From IMG/VR virus record IMGVR_UViG_3300010885_028428, positions 1 through 26,443 of that record: DNA of 26,443 nt; one strand, written 5' to 3'. Position numbers and translations under genes: made by a program. This DNA comes from a virus. Shown in pieces: positions 24,329 through 26,443 of the stretch (within the stretch, counting starts at the first letter, position 1; every line of letters begins with the position of its first letter). The notes beneath the pieces were generated by a model that made no database searches, was not told the DNA's origin, and saw only the letters and a list, made by a program, of their open reading frames with translations.

Positions 24329-26116
24329 ATGGCAAAACCAACACCCGCCCAAATGAAGGCCGCAGTAGAGGCCTTTAAGAAAAAGTTTACTGGTGGATTT
24401 TATCATGGCAGCCCGTCAAACAAAATTAAGGCGTTTGATGCAAGCAAAGGTGATAAAGCATTTCCGACTGAGGGCGTTACTTTTGTAACCCGCGACCCAG
24501 ACTTTGCGGATGGTTTTTTAGATATGCACAGAAACCAAAAAGGTGGTTGGGATTACAACAAGGGGTCCACGGTGTATCCCGTCAATGTGAATCTAGGTAA
24601 ACATTTTGTGCCAGGTAGCCCTGAAGGCAAAGCTGCAATTAGTGAATTTGTAAAGAATTTGCCCGCCAATCCTGATGCTGCAATGTCTGCAGCAAAACGC
24701 GCCCAACTTTTAGAATCCGGCGCTTGGGATGTCATGGAAGACCCTAAATTTTTAGACTATTTAAAAAGTACAGGCCACGACAGCTTTACGGTAATGGAAG
24801 GCGGCGTTCCTAACGTCGGCATTTTCAAACCACAAAACATCCGCGGTAAGTTCGCTAAGTTTAATCCGGAAGACGCTGAGTCGCCAGACTTTATGAAGGC
24901 TAAGGGCGGTAAGGTGGGCGCGCTGACTGGATTAGCAAAGAACCTGCACGGTCAAAACCCGAAGGTTGCTAAGGCGCTAGAAGAGTATTTGAAAGGCAAT
25001 ATCAGCCAAGAGGAGCGCATTCGTATCCTCAATCAAAACCTGCCTATCCGTAAGTGGAGTGAGCTACCTCCAGACTATACCGACGAGCAGATTAGAAATG
25101 CCTTAATGGCAAACAAACAGTCTAAGGCCCTGGCGCCTGTTGCTGCAGGCTCAAGAGTAGGCAACCGCCTAGACATCCCCGCCTACACACAGCACGGTGT
25201 CTATGTAGACACCACCCACGACGCTGCCGGTAAGCCAATTAGCTACGGCAGGACTGGTCACCTCAAGGACGTTGAGTTTAGCTCTAAACCGAACCAGGCG
25301 GTCCGTGTGGGCCTCGGAACTAAAGAGCAAGCCCTGACCCCCATGGGCGCCGAGATCGGGTCTGCAAAGTCCCCCTTTGCGCTTATAAAGGGCACTCACC
25401 AGGGTACCAAGGATGACGAAGTTCGTCGCATGATGGAAGAGATGATGCGCGATCCTGCATACACACAGATCGGCATGGACCCACGCCGCCACTCCCAGTT
25501 CTACGACAAGTCCACTGGCCTGCCTGTCTTCTCTGCCGAAGAGAAACTGCAGTCTGGTCCACTAATCATAGCACCTAGGCGCGGCCTGGAAACAACAAGC
25601 TGGGATGACCCAAGGCTTGAGCTGTCGGACTTCCCTGGCAAGCAGTATGCCGCTGGTGGTAAGGTAGCCAAGAAGGCCCTGGAGTTTGCTAAGTCTGTGC
25701 CGTTCGTGCACTACAGCAAGGCTCCTAACATCTCCACGCTTGATCCTAATATGTACGGCACTGGCATCAAGGGCAAGGAAGCAGCGCGACTAAAAGACGC
25801 GCCGGACATCAAGCCACGTAGCTACTTCTACACGCAGGCTGGTGGTCGTCAGCCAGAGCAGGGCTTAGGTCCACATAAGTACCAGGGCGTCGCGGAAGAT
25901 ATTTATCCGCTGCACGAAGACCCAGCGGGCTTTAGTCAGATGGCAAAGGTCAAGGCCATTGACCCATACATGATGAGCCAGGGCGTCGAGCGCATCGACG
26001 AGCAAGTTCATCTCAACGAGCTAGAGCGGCTCATCAAACAGGCAGGCTACAAGGGCTACGCCAACGACGACGTGGGATTGCTGTTCGATCGCACGCCAGT
26101 CATGAAGGCAGATTAA
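24329..26116 (+). CDS. Putative ejected effector with two ADP-ribosyltransferase-like domains
   Basis: A 595-residue protein in three domains separated by GG motifs. Domain 1 (about 20-185) looks like an ART-superfamily domain of polyvalent-protein type: FYHGSP at 24-29, AFD at 35-37, GVTFVTRDPDFADGF at 49-63, and a C-terminal GIFKPQNIRGKF segment at 164-175. H26, T/F51-54 and Q169 are candidate active-site residues. Domain 2 (about 200-435), with QVGM-like IGMDPRRHSQFYDKSTG at 382-396 and SAEEKLQSGPLII, matches a non-catalytic domain I recall from phage polyvalent proteins. Domain 3 (447-595) begins FVHYSKAP (459-466), has YGTGIKGKE and RSYFYT, and ends GYKGYANDDVGLLFD, again like an ART domain. 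Activity is unproven. Its end overlaps the convergent HNH gene by 17 bases. Confidence 0.6.
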   Translation: MAKPTPAQMKAAVEAFKKKFTGGFYHGSPSNKIKAFDASKGDKAFPTEGVTFVTRDPDFADGFLDMHRNQKGGWDYNKGSTVYPVNVNLGKHFVPGSPEGKAAISEFVKNLPANPDAAMSAAKRAQLLESGAWDVMEDPKFLDYLKSTGHDSFTVMEGGVPNVGIFKPQNIRGKFAKFNPEDAESPDFMKAKGGKVGALTGLAKNLHGQNPKVAKALEEYLKGNISQEERIRILNQNLPIRKWSELPPDYTDEQIRNALMANKQSKALAPVAAGSRVGNRLDIPAYTQHGVYVDTTHDAAGKPISYGRTGHLKDVEFSSKPNQAVRVGLGTKEQALTPMGAEIGSAKSPFALIKGTHQGTKDDEVRRMMEEMMRDPAYTQIGMDPRRHSQFYDKSTGLPVFSAEEKLQSGPLIIAPRRGLETTSWDDPRLELSDFPGKQYAAGGKVAKKALEFAKSVPFVHYSKAPNISTLDPNMYGTGIKGKEAARLKDAPDIKPRSYFYTQAGGRQPEQGLGPHKYQGVAEDIYPLHEDPAGFSQMAKVKAIDPYMMSQGVERIDEQVHLNELERLIKQAGYKGYANDDVGLLFDRTPVMKAD

Positions 26117-26435
26117 TATTTTTCACCCAATCTGCAAACTGATTTAATTGTTCTAAAGTGGCATTATGTTTCATAACATTAGCTCTGTTAGACAACCATT
26201 GCACATTCCCAACTACATAACCTTTATCCGGATCTATTTTATCTAAAGAGGGGCTTGTTGGTAGTATTTTTCCTGTTTGGTGCCCCCAAGACATTTCTGT
26301 ATTAAACACTGGACAACTATCTGGAAATATAGATATTAAATATTCTAAGGTCAAATCAAAAGGAATGTTTAGTTTTTTAGCTCTGTATTTAGTTTCAAAA
26401 AATCTACGTTTTATGCAACCTTCTTTGGTTGACAT
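26100..26435 (-). CDS. HNH-type homing endonuclease-like protein
   Basis: On the opposite strand and convergent with the + strand operon. At least 111 residues; the frame is open to the window edge, so the true start could be upstream of 26435. The motifs CPVFN, PSLDKIDPDKGYVVGNVQW and SNRANVMKHNATLEQL match small phage HNH/F-TflII-like homing endonucleases, where the 'SLD.IDp.kGY..gNv..lS.rAN..K' core replaces the textbook HNH spacing. Such genes are usually selfish insertions that cleave homologous sites lacking them. It is more AT-rich than the adjacent ART-like gene and its coding end overlaps that gene by 17 bases, so transcription would be antisense to the 3' end of the operon. Confidence 0.7.
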   Translation of the reverse strand: MSTKEGCIKRRFFETKYRAKKLNIPFDLTLEYLISIFPDSCPVFNTEMSWGHQTGKILPTSPSLDKIDPDKGYVVGNVQWLSNRANVMKHNATLEQLNQFADWVKNINLPS

Positions 26436-26443
26436 TAATTTAT

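Overview
This window reads as 26.4 kb from the late (virion and lysis) half of a tailed phage genome, probably a podovirus-like phage of an uncultured, possibly aquatic bacterium. The phage assignment rests on collagen-like and adhesin-type fibre genes, a holin/endolysin cassette, head-to-tail adaptor proteins resembling P22 gp4 and SU10-type adaptors, a large P22 gp10-like/nozzle-like protein, and an ejection-protein cassette containing a lytic transglycosylase. No contractile sheath, tail tube or clear tape measure is seen, which favours a short tail. Portal, capsid, terminase and replication genes are absent and must lie outside the window. The host cannot be read from the sequence. Genes are tightly packed on the + strand, with many ATGA or TAATG overlaps; one HNH-type gene lies on the - strand at the right edge. 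No stretch of more than 300 bases lacks a gene, and I saw no tRNA, CRISPR array or transposase.

Layout. (1) 50-7195, host recognition: two similar units, each a fibre protein with a shared C-terminal half followed by a 'YWVGG' beta-rich adhesin, separated by a GT2 glycosyltransferase with TPR-like repeats. (2) 7199-9142, lysis: three small membrane proteins, an M15 zinc peptidase and a membrane-anchored GH24 lysozyme. (3) 9222-15415, head-tail connection: a basic Gly-Gly-motif protein, a 55-aa protein, a gp4-like adaptor with a beta-sandwich insertion, a second adaptor, a fibre-like protein with a three-fold repeat, a gp10-like nozzle/hub and an 83-aa protein. (4) 15483-26116, internal/ejected proteins: a 49-aa protein, a GNAT-like protein (compare T7 gp13), a 1188-aa protein with six 31-residue helical repeats, a gp14-like protein, a 694-aa transglycosylase, and two multidomain proteins resembling phage polyvalent proteins. 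The second of these appears to carry two ADP-ribosyltransferase-like domains. (5) 26100-26435 (-), an HNH homing-type endonuclease.

Regulation. The only four intergenic gaps longer than about 10 bp all contain the same 14-mer, TTTGYATTATTATA. I read it as the phage's late promoter, heading four transcription units: glycosyltransferase and second fibre unit, lysozyme, connector genes, and ejection genes. The last copy follows directly on an intrinsic terminator.

The most unusual features are the putative double-ART protein in an ejection cassette and a recurring [K/A]-x-G-G-[K/S/E]-[V/I] motif. The motif lies at the boundaries between domains in three large virion proteins and repeats seven times in a small basic one, as though it were a processing or targeting signal.
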